Assembly (NCBI GenBank): GCA_051657165.1 | Contig: JBOFKD010000165.1 | Span: 55,665-119,664 of the forward strand | From: UBA7332 sp051657165 | GTDB taxonomy: Bacteria > Bacteroidota > Bacteroidia > Bacteroidales > UBA7332 | Reading direction: 5' to 3' | DNA length: 64,000 nt | Shown here: piece by piece, positions 9,240 through 17,690 of the stretch | How positions within the stretch are numbered: the first letter of the stretch is position 1 | Layout of the letters: each line of letters starts with the position of its first letter | The notes under the pieces: generated by a model | Databases searched by the model: none | Told to the model about the DNA's origin: nothing | Seen by the model: the letters and a program-made list of their open reading frames with translations, nothing else | Translations under genes and position numbers: made by a program

Positions 9240-9247
9240 CAAAGATA
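9240..9247 (-). promoter_or_regulatory. Probable -7 element for the nrdDG leader
   Basis: On the minus strand this reads TATCTTTG, matching the Bacteroidetes TAnnTTTG consensus. A TTTTTG sequence lies about 16 nt upstream, slightly closer than usual. Transcription would begin just upstream of the conserved riboswitch start near 9232. Confidence 0.55.
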
Positions 9248-9389
9248 AAAATAAAATTGAGTACAAAAAGAAGAAAATGAGTATTGCAATTCTTTTTATT
9301 GAATTTCTTAAATCTACTTAAATCTATTACAAAAAGCATGTGTTAATCGTTATATTTTATATTCGTCTAAACTTTAACACAAATCCACT

Positions 9390-11045
9390 ATGAGTGAACA
9401 ACATCTAAGATATACACTAAGATCTCTTCTGGAGAGAAGTAAAGATCTATATGGGTCTAATCTTGCTCTTGCGTATATTCAGAAACAACAAATAACCTAT
9501 CATGAACTTGAGCGGATGATTCATCAAATGGAATCATGGTTTATAGAAAATGGTGTAGTGAAAGGTGACAAAATAGCTATATTGAGTGAAAACTGTCCTC
9601 ATTGGGCTGTGGCTTTCTTTGCTATTACGCATTACGGGGCTGTGGCTGTTCCGATATTACCGGACTTCTCTGCAGCGGAAGTAAATAATATCCTGGCTCA
9701 CTCTGAAAGCAAAATGCTTTTCATCTCTGAGCGGTTACAAACCAAACTTGGTAAAGATCTTAAATTCCATGGTGTAATGATACAGACAGATCATTATATA
9801 GTAGAAGGAACGGATACTCGTATTCTTGATTTCGATTATCATAAAAACCATGCGAAATTAACCCTTCCGGATATTGAGCCGGATGATCTGGCTAGTATCA
9901 TCTATACATCAGGAACTACCGGCCGGTCTAAAGGAGTAATGCTGTCACATGAAAATCTTACTTATGTTGCAGAAAAAGTACTTCATGTTCAAAATGTAAC
10001 CGAAAGAGATGTCTTCTTATCCATTCTGCCTCTTTCTCATGTATATGAGAATGTATTAGGACTAATTTTACCTATTCGTCAGGGAGCCAGCATACATTAT
10101 ATGACTAAACCTCCTACACCGACCGTCTTGCTTGCCACATTACAGCATGTCAAGCCAACGATGATGTTATCTGTTCCATTGATTATTGAAAAGATATACA
10201 ATTCAAAAATCAAACCTAAATTGGGACTGGACAAAAAATTCAGTTTTAAAAGACTTATATATTTCGGACCATTCAGAAAACTGATTAATCGGAAGGCCGG
10301 TCGTGCAATGATAAAAGTTTTCGGCAACAGATTACGCTTCTTTGGTATCGGAGGTGCACCTCTTGACCCTGTAGTTGAACGATTTCTTCATGAAGCTCAC
10401 TTTCCATTCTCCTGCGGGTATGGTCTGACTGAAACGGCTTCTCTTGTTGCCGGCTCCCGGGTAAAACATGTAGCTTACAGATCTGTCGGGCATACACTTG
10501 AAGGATTAAAGTGTAAGATTGGAGACGGCACTACCGAAGAAGGAGAAATTATCGTAAAAGGTCCTAGTGTAATGAAAGGCTATTACAAGGATGAGGAAAT
10601 GACAAAATCTGTTTTAAAAGACGGATGGTTTCATACCGGTGACCTTGGATCTTTCGAACATCGCAATCTTTATATCCGTGGACGTTCAAAAAACATGATT
10701 CTCGGACCTAGTGGTGAAAACATCTATCCGGAAGAGATAGAGGCTGTATTAAATAATATGGAAGGAGTCATGGAGTCAATGGTATATGAAAGTAAAGGCA
10801 AAATTATAGCAAAAGTCTATCTTAATCAGGAAGAACTGGCTAAGAAGTATGAATTTTTCAAACAAGCTGCCTCTGAGAAACACTCAGAAGTACATAAAAA
10901 GGTTATGAACTATATGCAGCAAATGAAATTAAAATTAAACGGAAGTTTAAACAGGTTTTCTCACGTTTCGGAGTTGCGTCTGATAAGCCATCCGTTCGAA
11001 AAAACTCCGACTCATAAAATCAAACGGTATCTTTATCTGGATTAA
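9390..11045 (+). CDS. Long-chain acyl-CoA synthetase / AMP-binding ligase
   Basis: A 551-residue member of the adenylate-forming superfamily, most like bacterial long-chain fatty acid-CoA ligases. The P-loop-like motif IIYTSGTTGRSKGVMLSHEN is near residue 168, GYGLTETAS near 344, and GWFHTGDLG near 412, with the hinge RGRSKNMI after it. It should activate fatty acids with ATP and join them to CoA. No membrane segment is visible. The gene is divergent from the nrdDG leader and followed after 47 bp by the VIT1/CCC1 transporter, so the pair may be cotranscribed. Chain-length specificity cannot be told. Confidence 0.88.
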   Translation: MSEQHLRYTLRSLLERSKDLYGSNLALAYIQKQQITYHELERMIHQMESWFIENGVVKGDKIAILSENCPHWAVAFFAITHYGAVAVPILPDFSAAEVNNILAHSESKMLFISERLQTKLGKDLKFHGVMIQTDHYIVEGTDTRILDFDYHKNHAKLTLPDIEPDDLASIIYTSGTTGRSKGVMLSHENLTYVAEKVLHVQNVTERDVFLSILPLSHVYENVLGLILPIRQGASIHYMTKPPTPTVLLATLQHVKPTMMLSVPLIIEKIYNSKIKPKLGLDKKFSFKRLIYFGPFRKLINRKAGRAMIKVFGNRLRFFGIGGAPLDPVVERFLHEAHFPFSCGYGLTETASLVAGSRVKHVAYRSVGHTLEGLKCKIGDGTTEEGEIIVKGPSVMKGYYKDEEMTKSVLKDGWFHTGDLGSFEHRNLYIRGRSKNMILGPSGENIYPEEIEAVLNNMEGVMESMVYESKGKIIAKVYLNQEELAKKYEFFKQAASEKHSEVHKKVMNYMQQMKLKLNGSLNRFSHVSELRLISHPFEKTPTHKIKRYLYLD

Positions 11046-11092
11046 CAGAATACAATCCGGATACTGATTTGAGACTACTAAGCATTCAAATC

Positions 11093-11776
11093 ATGGTTAA
11101 ACATTACGTAAACAGAGCCAATTGGCTGAGAGCAGCTGTACTGGGCGCAAACGATGGAATCCTTTCAACGACAAGCCTTGTTATAGCTGTAGCGGCTGCA
11201 AATCCTGAAAGAAATGCAATAATACTGGCTGCACTGGCAGGACTTGTATCAGGTGCCTGCTCTATGGCTGCCGGTGAATTTGTTTCAGTAAGTTCACAAA
11301 CAGATGTTGAAAAAGCAGATTTAATTCGCGAAAAAGGAGAGCTCGAAGATGATCCCGATGCGGAGCTGAATGAACTGACCGGCATTTATGAAGGGCAAGG
11401 GTTAGATCCTAATCTGGCACGGAGAGTAGCTATTGAAATGACCAGACGCAACGCTCTGGAAGCTCACGCCCGTGAAGAGTTAGGTATAAACACAATGACA
11501 AAACCTCATCCGATGCAGGCTGCAATAGCTTCAGCAGCATCGTTTATCAGTGGAGCTGCCTTACCCTTGTTAGTTGCTATTTTCGCACCTATCCCATCAA
11601 TGCTAAGCTATCAATATGGCTTTGCTATTGTTTTTCTGGCTGTTTCAGGAGCTGTATCTGCTCATATGGGAGGTTCATCCGTACGAAATGCCATTACAAG
11701 GATTTGTTTCTGGGGAACAGTTGCAATGATTATCACAACTATGGTCGGCCATATTTTCGGCACTTATGTATCGTGA
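11093..11776 (+). CDS. VIT1/CCC1 family iron/manganese transporter
   Basis: A 227-residue integral membrane protein of the VIT1/CCC1 family, which moves Fe2+ or Mn2+ across membranes. Family features seen: WLRAAVLGANDGILSTTSL at the N-terminus, GLVSGACSMAAGEFVSVSSQ, an amphipathic acidic middle region rich in Glu (residues about 85-125) that would hold the metal-binding sites, and two or three C-terminal membrane helices. The ATG at 11093 is preferred over an upstream in-frame TTG at 11069 because homologues begin close to the conserved HYVNRANWLR. A perfect terminator hairpin follows. Confidence 0.87.
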   Translation: MVKHYVNRANWLRAAVLGANDGILSTTSLVIAVAAANPERNAIILAALAGLVSGACSMAAGEFVSVSSQTDVEKADLIREKGELEDDPDAELNELTGIYEGQGLDPNLARRVAIEMTRRNALEAHAREELGINTMTKPHPMQAAIASAASFISGAALPLLVAIFAPIPSMLSYQYGFAIVFLAVSGAVSAHMGGSSVRNAITRICFWGTVAMIITTMVGHIFGTYVS

Positions 11777-11814
11777 TATGATAGCATACCGCAATGAAAG
11801 CTTCAGCAATATAT

Positions 11815-11854
11815 AAAAAAAGCGATTTCAGAAATATCTGAAATCGCTTTTTTT
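11815..11854. terminator. Bidirectional terminator
   Basis: AAAAAAAGCGATTTCAGA pairs perfectly with its complement at 11837-11854 around a 4-nt loop; A-tract on the left and T-tract on the right serve both converging genes. Confidence 0.9.
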
Positions 11855-11862
11855 ATATCGTT

Positions 11863-12258
11863 TTATTTGTGTTTGCCGGAAACATAAACCCATTTCCCGT
11901 TTACTCTCTCAAAAAACGAATCTTCTAAAATCTGATCCATTACACCATCCTCCATAAACAAAGCTCTGAAGGAGACATAACCTGTTGCGTCATTTTCATT
12001 ACCGCCATTAACAGACAGAATATCCAGTTTTATCCACTTTACGGATTTTGACCATTTCCGGATACTTTCTTTCTCTTTCATATTACGCGTATCAGGATGC
12101 CAGCTGGTCATCAGATAATCTGCATTTGAAAGCGTAAAAGCGGTATAGCGTGATCGCATCAGACTTTCTGCGGTTGGCGCATCCATTCGTCCTTCGATTA
12201 TAGCACCACAACATTCGGAATAAGGTTTCCCGGAACCACAAGGACACAAATACGTCAT
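11863..12258 (-). CDS. YchJ-like SEC-C motif protein
   Basis: A 131-residue protein of the YchJ/UPF0225 family. It opens with a SEC-C zinc-binding motif (CPCGSGKPYSECC), followed by the NTF2-like middle part (SLMRSRYTAFTLSNADYLMTSWHP) typical of YchJ. Function is unknown in the family. The start ATG overlaps the stop of the upstream META/NlpE lipoprotein by 4 bp (ATGA), so they are translationally coupled. Confidence 0.88.
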   Translation of the reverse strand: MTYLCPCGSGKPYSECCGAIIEGRMDAPTAESLMRSRYTAFTLSNADYLMTSWHPDTRNMKEKESIRKWSKSVKWIKLDILSVNGGNENDATGYVSFRALFMEDGVMDQILEDSFFERVNGKWVYVSGKHK

Positions 12259-13022
12259 TTAGCCAATTCTTTATTTAATTCATATTTAGAAGCCATGTCC
12301 CCGGTAATCGGGTTTCCCTGATTATCCAGTTTCATTAAACGGTTTTCACCTACTTTGAAATAAGTAGTATCTTTATCAGAAGTAAGAATCAGTGTATTTT
12401 TATCTACTTTATACTTACCGTCCTGTCTGATCGTAGAATCACGATCAATGTATTGCATTTCACAAGCATAAGAGCTATCCTGATTAAGAGTTAATGTCAC
12501 GTTAATTCCGGGACAATCTGCAGCAGGAAATGTGCCTTTATAAGTACCCATATAATCCAGAGAATTTGCAGCATTGTGCATATCATCTGCTACAACAGTG
12601 TAAGGCATGAATTTTGCGATTTCTTTATTGTCATCATACATCACCAGACTTCCATTGACAATTTTCATATCGTCTACCTCATCCATAGTTTTAAAGTAGG
12701 CTTGTTCAAGATCCAATCCCGGACATGCCATCATTGTAGCACCACCCATATTGATATCAATCTCTCCGTCTTTCTCAAATTTCATTTTCCCGAAATAACG
12801 GTTGCATGCACCTACACCACTAATTGTGCTATCAGCAGGCGAAAAAGAAAGGGTAAAGTGATCTCCTTCACTATAAGCCGGATTAACCACATTATTCATA
12901 GACTCTAATTTCCATGAAGACTGAGTAAGTTCATCCATTGTAACAGAAGCTTTCTTTGCAGATTCACAAGAAAAGAAAGCAAGTGATATTGCTAATGAGC
13001 AACCAAAAATAATTTTTGTCAT
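12255..13022 (-). CDS. META domain plus NlpE-like domain lipoprotein
   Basis: A 255-residue lipoprotein with two stress-type modules. A signal peptide with lipobox AFFSC places the lipidated cysteine near residue 19. Residues about 30-135 form a META/HslJ domain (SSWKLESMN, ISGVGACNRYFGKMKF, TMMACPGLDLEQAYF). Residues about 150-250 form an NlpE N-terminal-like domain (YKGTFPAADCPGINVTL). META domains occur in heat-stress and antibiotic-resistance proteins, and NlpE is an envelope and copper stress sensor in enterobacteria; the role here is inferred. Likely periplasmic face of the outer membrane. The gene overlaps ychJ by 4 bp. Confidence 0.85.
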   Translation of the reverse strand: MTKIIFGCSLAISLAFFSCESAKKASVTMDELTQSSWKLESMNNVVNPAYSEGDHFTLSFSPADSTISGVGACNRYFGKMKFEKDGEIDINMGGATMMACPGLDLEQAYFKTMDEVDDMKIVNGSLVMYDDNKEIAKFMPYTVVADDMHNAANSLDYMGTYKGTFPAADCPGINVTLTLNQDSSYACEMQYIDRDSTIRQDGKYKVDKNTLILTSDKDTTYFKVGENRLMKLDNQGNPITGDMASKYELNKELAK

Positions 13023-13133
13023 ATTCTTTCGTCAGTTAATTTAATACAAAGATAAATATTCTTGTCAGACAATAAGTTTATTATCTTTTGTTATATAAGG
13101 ATTGAGACGCTATTTTGTTCGCTTAATATCTAG

Positions 13134-13172
13134 AAAAAAGGAGTAGCAATCCTTGAATTACTACTCCTTTTT
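13134..13172. terminator. Bidirectional-type terminator after btuB
   Basis: AAAAAAGGAGTAG at 13134-13146 pairs with CTACTCCTTTTT at 13161-13172 across a 14-nt loop, immediately downstream of the btuB stop on the minus strand. Confidence 0.8.
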
Positions 13173-13178
13173 AAATGT

Positions 13179-15104
13179 TTATCTTAACGTCAGAATTACT
13201 CTTCCCCAAAACATCCTCAATGGCATTGGATAAAACTGAGTACTTTCATAATAAGCATCAAATATATTATCAACCTTCAATGAAAAACTCAAACCAAAAC
13301 CTTTGTTCAATTTCAAATTATAACCGGCTTCAGCATTGTGTGTCGTATATGCAGGAGTCTGGTAAGACTGATCGGCTGAGGTAAAACGGGCATCTGTAAA
13401 CTGGGCATAATAATAAATCCAGAATTTATCGGCCAGATTATATTTATATCCTGCCGTCCATCTGTTCACAGGCATATAAGGCAATTGCATTCCATGAGCT
13501 CCGTCATCTCTTCCACTATTATTTAATGATTGAGTATAGGCATATGTAAATGACAGATTATGCCTTGACTTCCTGCAAACATAATCCAGACGAACGTTTG
13601 CCTCTGCACCCTGTGATTTTACTTTATCAAAATTAACCGGTTCCCATATTGCACCATTACCCTTAGGAATCCACATAATCCAGTTGCTGATATTCTTCAA
13701 AAAATAAGACGCATCCAAATGAAGGCTAAAATCTCCAAACTGCGGATTACTCTCTACTGTTACGTCTGTCGAAAAGCCTTTCTCTGGTTCCAGATCGGGA
13801 TTACCACCCGGTTCCCAGTATAAGTCATTCATACTCGGTGCTCTGAAGTTATAGCTATTTGAAGCTTTCACCGTCAGATAGCGGTCGATAAAACGATAGC
13901 GGGCACCTGCATTATAATAAGCATAAAGCTTATTATCCACTAATTCAGCAGATGTCTTCAAATCCAGATGAAGTCTTCGCGTAGCACGATATGTCGAGAG
14001 AACCTGAGCCGTAACGGTATTTCTGGAAGCTCCGTTATTGGAATAATTACTGGAACTCACCTCATCATATCTGTAAGTTAATGCTGCTGCCAGTAACACT
14101 TTACTCCATCCGGAATAATTATAATCTCCCCGAAACACAAAACTATTACTCTTATTGATGGTTCGGGTCGTATCACCAAAGATAAGCCGGTAGCGGGATG
14201 TACTATTCAGATAAGCCGCTGTTCCTTTAAAGTGATGCTGATCCCGGTCTCCCTTATACGTAAGCATAGAGCGAAAATTATTCGAACGAATCTTTTCCGA
14301 CTTAGTATTATCGTTAGCAAGCAACGATTGCGGAAGAGATCTGTTATCCGTATGCCACCATGCAATTGCTGACAGCTCGTCTCCTGCACGGGTTGTATAA
14401 AAGAACTCTTGCATCAGTCCCCCTTGCTTATAATCGGCATTTTTCCGTCTTTCGTAGATCCAGTCTTTGCTATAAACTTTATTTATAAACCGAAAGTCCC
14501 CTTCTGACTGCTGATAAAAAGCACGTGTAGAAGATGTAAATCTCTTATGCGATGTTATCAGATTTAAAGCCTCCGAATAGGTGCTGTTAGAAGCAACCTC
14601 GCTCACGAGCGAAATCATCGGGCGGGGAACTGTTTTAAATGAATTCGAAAAATTAACGCTCCCTCCGATTGCACCGCTTGCCCCTAACTGATCTCCGCCT
14701 CCGTAAAAGATATTTACATTATCTACAAAATAGACCGGTATCTGAGAAAAATCAAAAGAACCTGTTTGCGGTGAGTTCAAAGTTATTCCGTTCCACTGAA
14801 CCTGTGTATGATTTGAGGAAGCGCCGCGAATAGAAACAGTAGCCATGGCACCTTGCCCCATACTTTTCACCTGTAGTGCAGAGACTTCTGAAAGCAATTC
14901 TGACATACTACGCGTCAGATTACTTTGCAAATCCTCCGTTTCTATATTTTTAGTTTTAGCTGCTACTTCAGCATTCGAAATCTTAGCCCGTTCAGTTACG
15001 GTAACTTCTTTCAACTGAATATTTTTATCTGCTTTCTCCTGTGCCATTAAAGGCACAGAAAAAAACAGCATATAAATTGAGAGATTAATTATTTTTCGAG
15101 ACAT
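13179..15104 (-). CDS. btuB: TonB-dependent outer-membrane cobalamin receptor (BtuB type)
   Basis: A 641-residue outer-membrane transporter importing corrinoids with energy from TonB. It has a signal peptide (MSRKIINLSIYMLFFSVPLMAQ), a TonB-box-like stretch (KEVTVTE), a plug domain (SELLSEVSALQVKSMGQG, VSIRGASSNHTQV, FYGGGDQLGASGAIGG) and a 22-strand-type barrel with the usual NSYNFRAPSMNDLYW and NPDLEPEKG segments. The assignment to cobalamin rather than another ligand rests on the operon: it is the third gene behind a cobalamin riboswitch and directly follows two BtuG-like lipoproteins (11-bp gap). A strong terminator closes the operon. Confidence 0.9.
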   Translation of the reverse strand: MSRKIINLSIYMLFFSVPLMAQEKADKNIQLKEVTVTERAKISNAEVAAKTKNIETEDLQSNLTRSMSELLSEVSALQVKSMGQGAMATVSIRGASSNHTQVQWNGITLNSPQTGSFDFSQIPVYFVDNVNIFYGGGDQLGASGAIGGSVNFSNSFKTVPRPMISLVSEVASNSTYSEALNLITSHKRFTSSTRAFYQQSEGDFRFINKVYSKDWIYERRKNADYKQGGLMQEFFYTTRAGDELSAIAWWHTDNRSLPQSLLANDNTKSEKIRSNNFRSMLTYKGDRDQHHFKGTAAYLNSTSRYRLIFGDTTRTINKSNSFVFRGDYNYSGWSKVLLAAALTYRYDEVSSSNYSNNGASRNTVTAQVLSTYRATRRLHLDLKTSAELVDNKLYAYYNAGARYRFIDRYLTVKASNSYNFRAPSMNDLYWEPGGNPDLEPEKGFSTDVTVESNPQFGDFSLHLDASYFLKNISNWIMWIPKGNGAIWEPVNFDKVKSQGAEANVRLDYVCRKSRHNLSFTYAYTQSLNNSGRDDGAHGMQLPYMPVNRWTAGYKYNLADKFWIYYYAQFTDARFTSADQSYQTPAYTTHNAEAGYNLKLNKGFGLSFSLKVDNIFDAYYESTQFYPMPLRMFWGRVILTLR

Positions 15105-15115
15105 TCAAAAAGATT

Positions 15116-16186
15116 TTATTCAAAATAAAAATAATGAGAGAATATACCGGCTTTAAATGAACGCAGACATTTACCCGAAAGCGGATCATATTCAAATATT
15201 ACGCTTCTAGTCAGTGACCCATAGAGAACTTCACTAAAAAACAGCGTATTCTCTTTTGATACTGCCATTGCGTAGATAGTTTTCTCTTTGTCTCCTTCAT
15301 AAGAAAACACAGGAGCTTCCGGTTTTACAGGATTATCTGTATGAATAGTGTATACCTTTCTTCCCGAATTAAAATATATAGTCTTCTTATCCGGCGAAAT
15401 ATCAATGCAAGAAACCCACGTATTAATTCCAAGATCCGATATATTGATTTCATATACCGTTTTCTCTGTCGCCGGATCTATGCAAAACACAGCGTGATGC
15501 CCTAAAACCCATAAGCGGTTTTTATGATCCAGCACAACTTTCGAAAAATCGACCGTCTGTATATTCTGACCATCTTTTGTCTTTAACAGACGCATTCCCG
15601 AACGCGAAATATCACCTAAATCAAACACTGACATATTATCTCCACCTACAAACAGTTTATTGTTAATAAGCTGCATCTGGAATGAACGTCCGTTAAGATC
15701 CACCGTTCTCCGGAGAATCTGGCGTTCCTGTCCATGATTAATATCCATAATCATCAGCTTTGACGAAGACTTCTGGTCTGTCACAGCGATAGAATCACCA
15801 CCCAGATATTGAATATACATCGGTATAACATCCATCCCTATCCCCATCGTCTCAACGGATTTGAATGTCTTAGCGTCAAATACCTGAATCTTACGACTAT
15901 TATTTAACGGCACATAGAAATTATCTCCGATTTTAGATATTGACTGAGCCACATCTCCTAGCTTCAAGGGCTTATTGTTTTTATAAAAAACATCCTGTAA
16001 GGCAATCCCCTCATACGACAATGTTGTAATAGAGGACGTTCCATAGCCAAACTGACCCTCACTTACGACAATTGCTCTCAGATTCTTTAAATCCTCTGCA
16101 TTAATACCTTCATTATCTACGGCCTCAGTACATGATGATATTAATAATGCCGATGCAAAGATTGCACCATTAATAATTCTTCTCAT
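15116..16186 (-). CDS. BtuG-like surface beta-propeller lipoprotein (second copy)
   Basis: A 356-residue lipoprotein with a YncE/YVTN-like seven-bladed propeller. The lipobox LLISSC puts the cysteine near residue 19, followed by an acidic stretch expected for surface export. The first blade opens IVVSEGQFGYGTSSIT, which resembles Bacteroides BtuG proteins, known surface lipoproteins that bind cobalamin very tightly and hand it to BtuB. Its start overlaps the stop of the preceding propeller gene by 17 bp and it ends 11 bp before btuB, so all three are one operon under the upstream cobalamin riboswitch. Ligand is inferred from this context. Confidence 0.85.
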   Translation of the reverse strand: MRRIINGAIFASALLISSCTEAVDNEGINAEDLKNLRAIVVSEGQFGYGTSSITTLSYEGIALQDVFYKNNKPLKLGDVAQSISKIGDNFYVPLNNSRKIQVFDAKTFKSVETMGIGMDVIPMYIQYLGGDSIAVTDQKSSSKLMIMDINHGQERQILRRTVDLNGRSFQMQLINNKLFVGGDNMSVFDLGDISRSGMRLLKTKDGQNIQTVDFSKVVLDHKNRLWVLGHHAVFCIDPATEKTVYEINISDLGINTWVSCIDISPDKKTIYFNSGRKVYTIHTDNPVKPEAPVFSYEGDKEKTIYAMAVSKENTLFFSEVLYGSLTRSVIFEYDPLSGKCLRSFKAGIFSHYFYFE

Positions 16187-17369
16187 ACTTCGCTACATAG
16201 ATAGATTTAGCAACACTTCCTGTCTCCGTGATTTTCACAATCTCCCAGGGTTGATTCACACTTGGTTTAATCTCAATAAGCTCACTTGGTCTAAATGGTG
16301 TAAGCACCTCATTGAGGAACAAAAGATTACCTTCTTTTGTCATTTGCAGATCATTCAGCGAACCTACGTGAGCTCTGTATTCATATAGTGGCTCATCAGG
16401 AGTCTGCGGATTATCAACGGCTATCATATAGAATGCTTTATAATTTCGCAAATAGATATATTCTCCGCGGTTATCCATAGTCAGTGCCAGCTCATTCATG
16501 TTTGACATCGTAAAAGGCATTTCAACCTCATGAACCAGTTTCCCACTATTCAGATCCACACATTGAAGAACATAGCTACTTCCCGCTTCATTGCCAATCC
16601 ATATACGCTGATTCTTGTCTTTAAGCACTGATGAGTATCTCGAAGACAGATTCACCTTATCAAGCAAAACTTTCACTTTTCCGGTATTCAAATCTTCAAT
16701 ATCCAGAACACCCAGCTTCGAATATGTATATACTCCGTTAGATTGTTTTTTATTCCCTGCTACAATTATCTTATTTCCGACTCTCATAACCCTGTTTACC
16801 GGGAAGTCTATATTAAAAGTTCTTTTCACAAAATTGTCCGGAGTATTTGATGTATAACCAACAATCATATTCGGTGCATCATTCTTTGTTTCTCCGACAA
16901 CCAAAACAGAGTCACCTCCCAGATCCTGCACGGCATATGGCATATAATCACTTCCCAGATTAAAATCCTTTTCACAGACAAATGTGTTCGCATCCATCAT
17001 AAAAATACCATTCTGTGTCCATTGCTGACTCTGTACAGGCCAGTATGAACTATGCGGAATCAGAAGCTTTTCTTTAATCTGTGTTGCAGATCTTGGATCA
17101 GGAACACATCCTGAGCCATTCGCTTGCTTGAAGAAGTCAGCAATGACCGACCCATCATTATGAATATAGCTAATCGAAGGTTTATCACCTCCCGATCCTT
17201 CATGATTGAGGGTAAGACATCTAAAGTTCACCGGATAAATAACCTCAGGCACAGACGGATTTGTCCCTTCATCTGTAGAGTCAGTTATTTGGTCATTACA
17301 CGAAAAGAAAACAATCGGAGATCCGATCAGAAAGAGTTTAAGAGTCTTGTTTGACAACATTTTGAACAA
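16170..17369 (-). CDS. BtuG-related surface propeller lipoprotein (first copy, divergent)
   Basis: A 399-residue lipoprotein, first gene of the riboswitch-controlled B12 operon. Lipobox VFFSC, then an Asp/Glu/Thr-rich linker (NDQITDSTDEGTNPSVPEV) and a propeller domain with blades such as MPYAVQDLGGDSVLVVGE and NRVMRVGNKIIVAGNKK. The arrangement MPYAVQDLGGDS parallels IPMYIQYLGGDS in the next gene, so the two are paralogues, although this one lacks the SEGQFG-like opening. It may be a second corrinoid-binding protein or a partner of the neighbouring BtuG. An alternative start is the ATG at 17360. Its stop overlaps the next gene by 17 bp. Confidence 0.78.
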   Translation of the reverse strand: MFKMLSNKTLKLFLIGSPIVFFSCNDQITDSTDEGTNPSVPEVIYPVNFRCLTLNHEGSGGDKPSISYIHNDGSVIADFFKQANGSGCVPDPRSATQIKEKLLIPHSSYWPVQSQQWTQNGIFMMDANTFVCEKDFNLGSDYMPYAVQDLGGDSVLVVGETKNDAPNMIVGYTSNTPDNFVKRTFNIDFPVNRVMRVGNKIIVAGNKKQSNGVYTYSKLGVLDIEDLNTGKVKVLLDKVNLSSRYSSVLKDKNQRIWIGNEAGSSYVLQCVDLNSGKLVHEVEMPFTMSNMNELALTMDNRGEYIYLRNYKAFYMIAVDNPQTPDEPLYEYRAHVGSLNDLQMTKEGNLLFLNEVLTPFRPSELIEIKPSVNQPWEIVKITETGSVAKSIYVAKYEKNY

Positions 17370-17507
17370 GTATTAAATTATTAATTAATAAGATAATACT
17401 TCAAGTCGAAGAATGGTAAGTAATCAAATCTTTAATAACGAAGAGATAAACAGATTCTAATAAGAATCTTACTGACCATGCCTTAGCCCGAAGCATATAA
17501 TTAGTTC

Positions 17508-17662
17508 GGTATTGGCAGGTCTTCTGGCTACCTCCGGTCTATGCGCCTTCCCATCTATAAAGACAGTGGCCTGTTGCATAGCCCATTATGAGGATTACAG
17601 CTGCGGGTACAGCTCCGAAATCACATCGGATTCCCTATTAAACATTCAAATTCCAGGAATTT
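17508..17662 (-). promoter_or_regulatory. Cobalamin (B12) riboswitch controlling the btuG-btuG-btuB operon
   Basis: Reading the minus strand, the aptamer words are AGGGAATCCGATGTGATTTC (near 17640), GCTGTACCCGCAGCTGTAA, ATGGGAAGGCGCATAG and the B12 box AGCCAGAAGACCTGCCAAT (near 17527-17509). A short hairpin (AGATTC / GAATCT, 17452-17469) lies downstream, but I see no T-tract, so control may be at translation or through a structure I did not resolve. High B12 should reduce expression of the uptake operon. Confidence 0.93.
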
Positions 17663-17689
17663 GCATTGTACCAATACAATGCAAATGTA
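17661..17689 (-). promoter_or_regulatory. Perfect inverted repeat overlapping a likely -7 element
   Basis: TTGCATTGTA at 17661-17670 and TACAATGCAA at 17675-17684 form a perfect 10-bp inverted repeat with a 4-bp centre. On the minus strand TACATTTG at 17689-17682 matches the TAnnTTTG -7 consensus and overlaps one arm. It lies just after the stop codon of the FUSC gene and just before the riboswitch, so it could be promoter/operator, a terminator stem of the upstream gene, or the transcript's 5' hairpin. Confidence 0.5.
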
Positions 17690-17690
17690 A

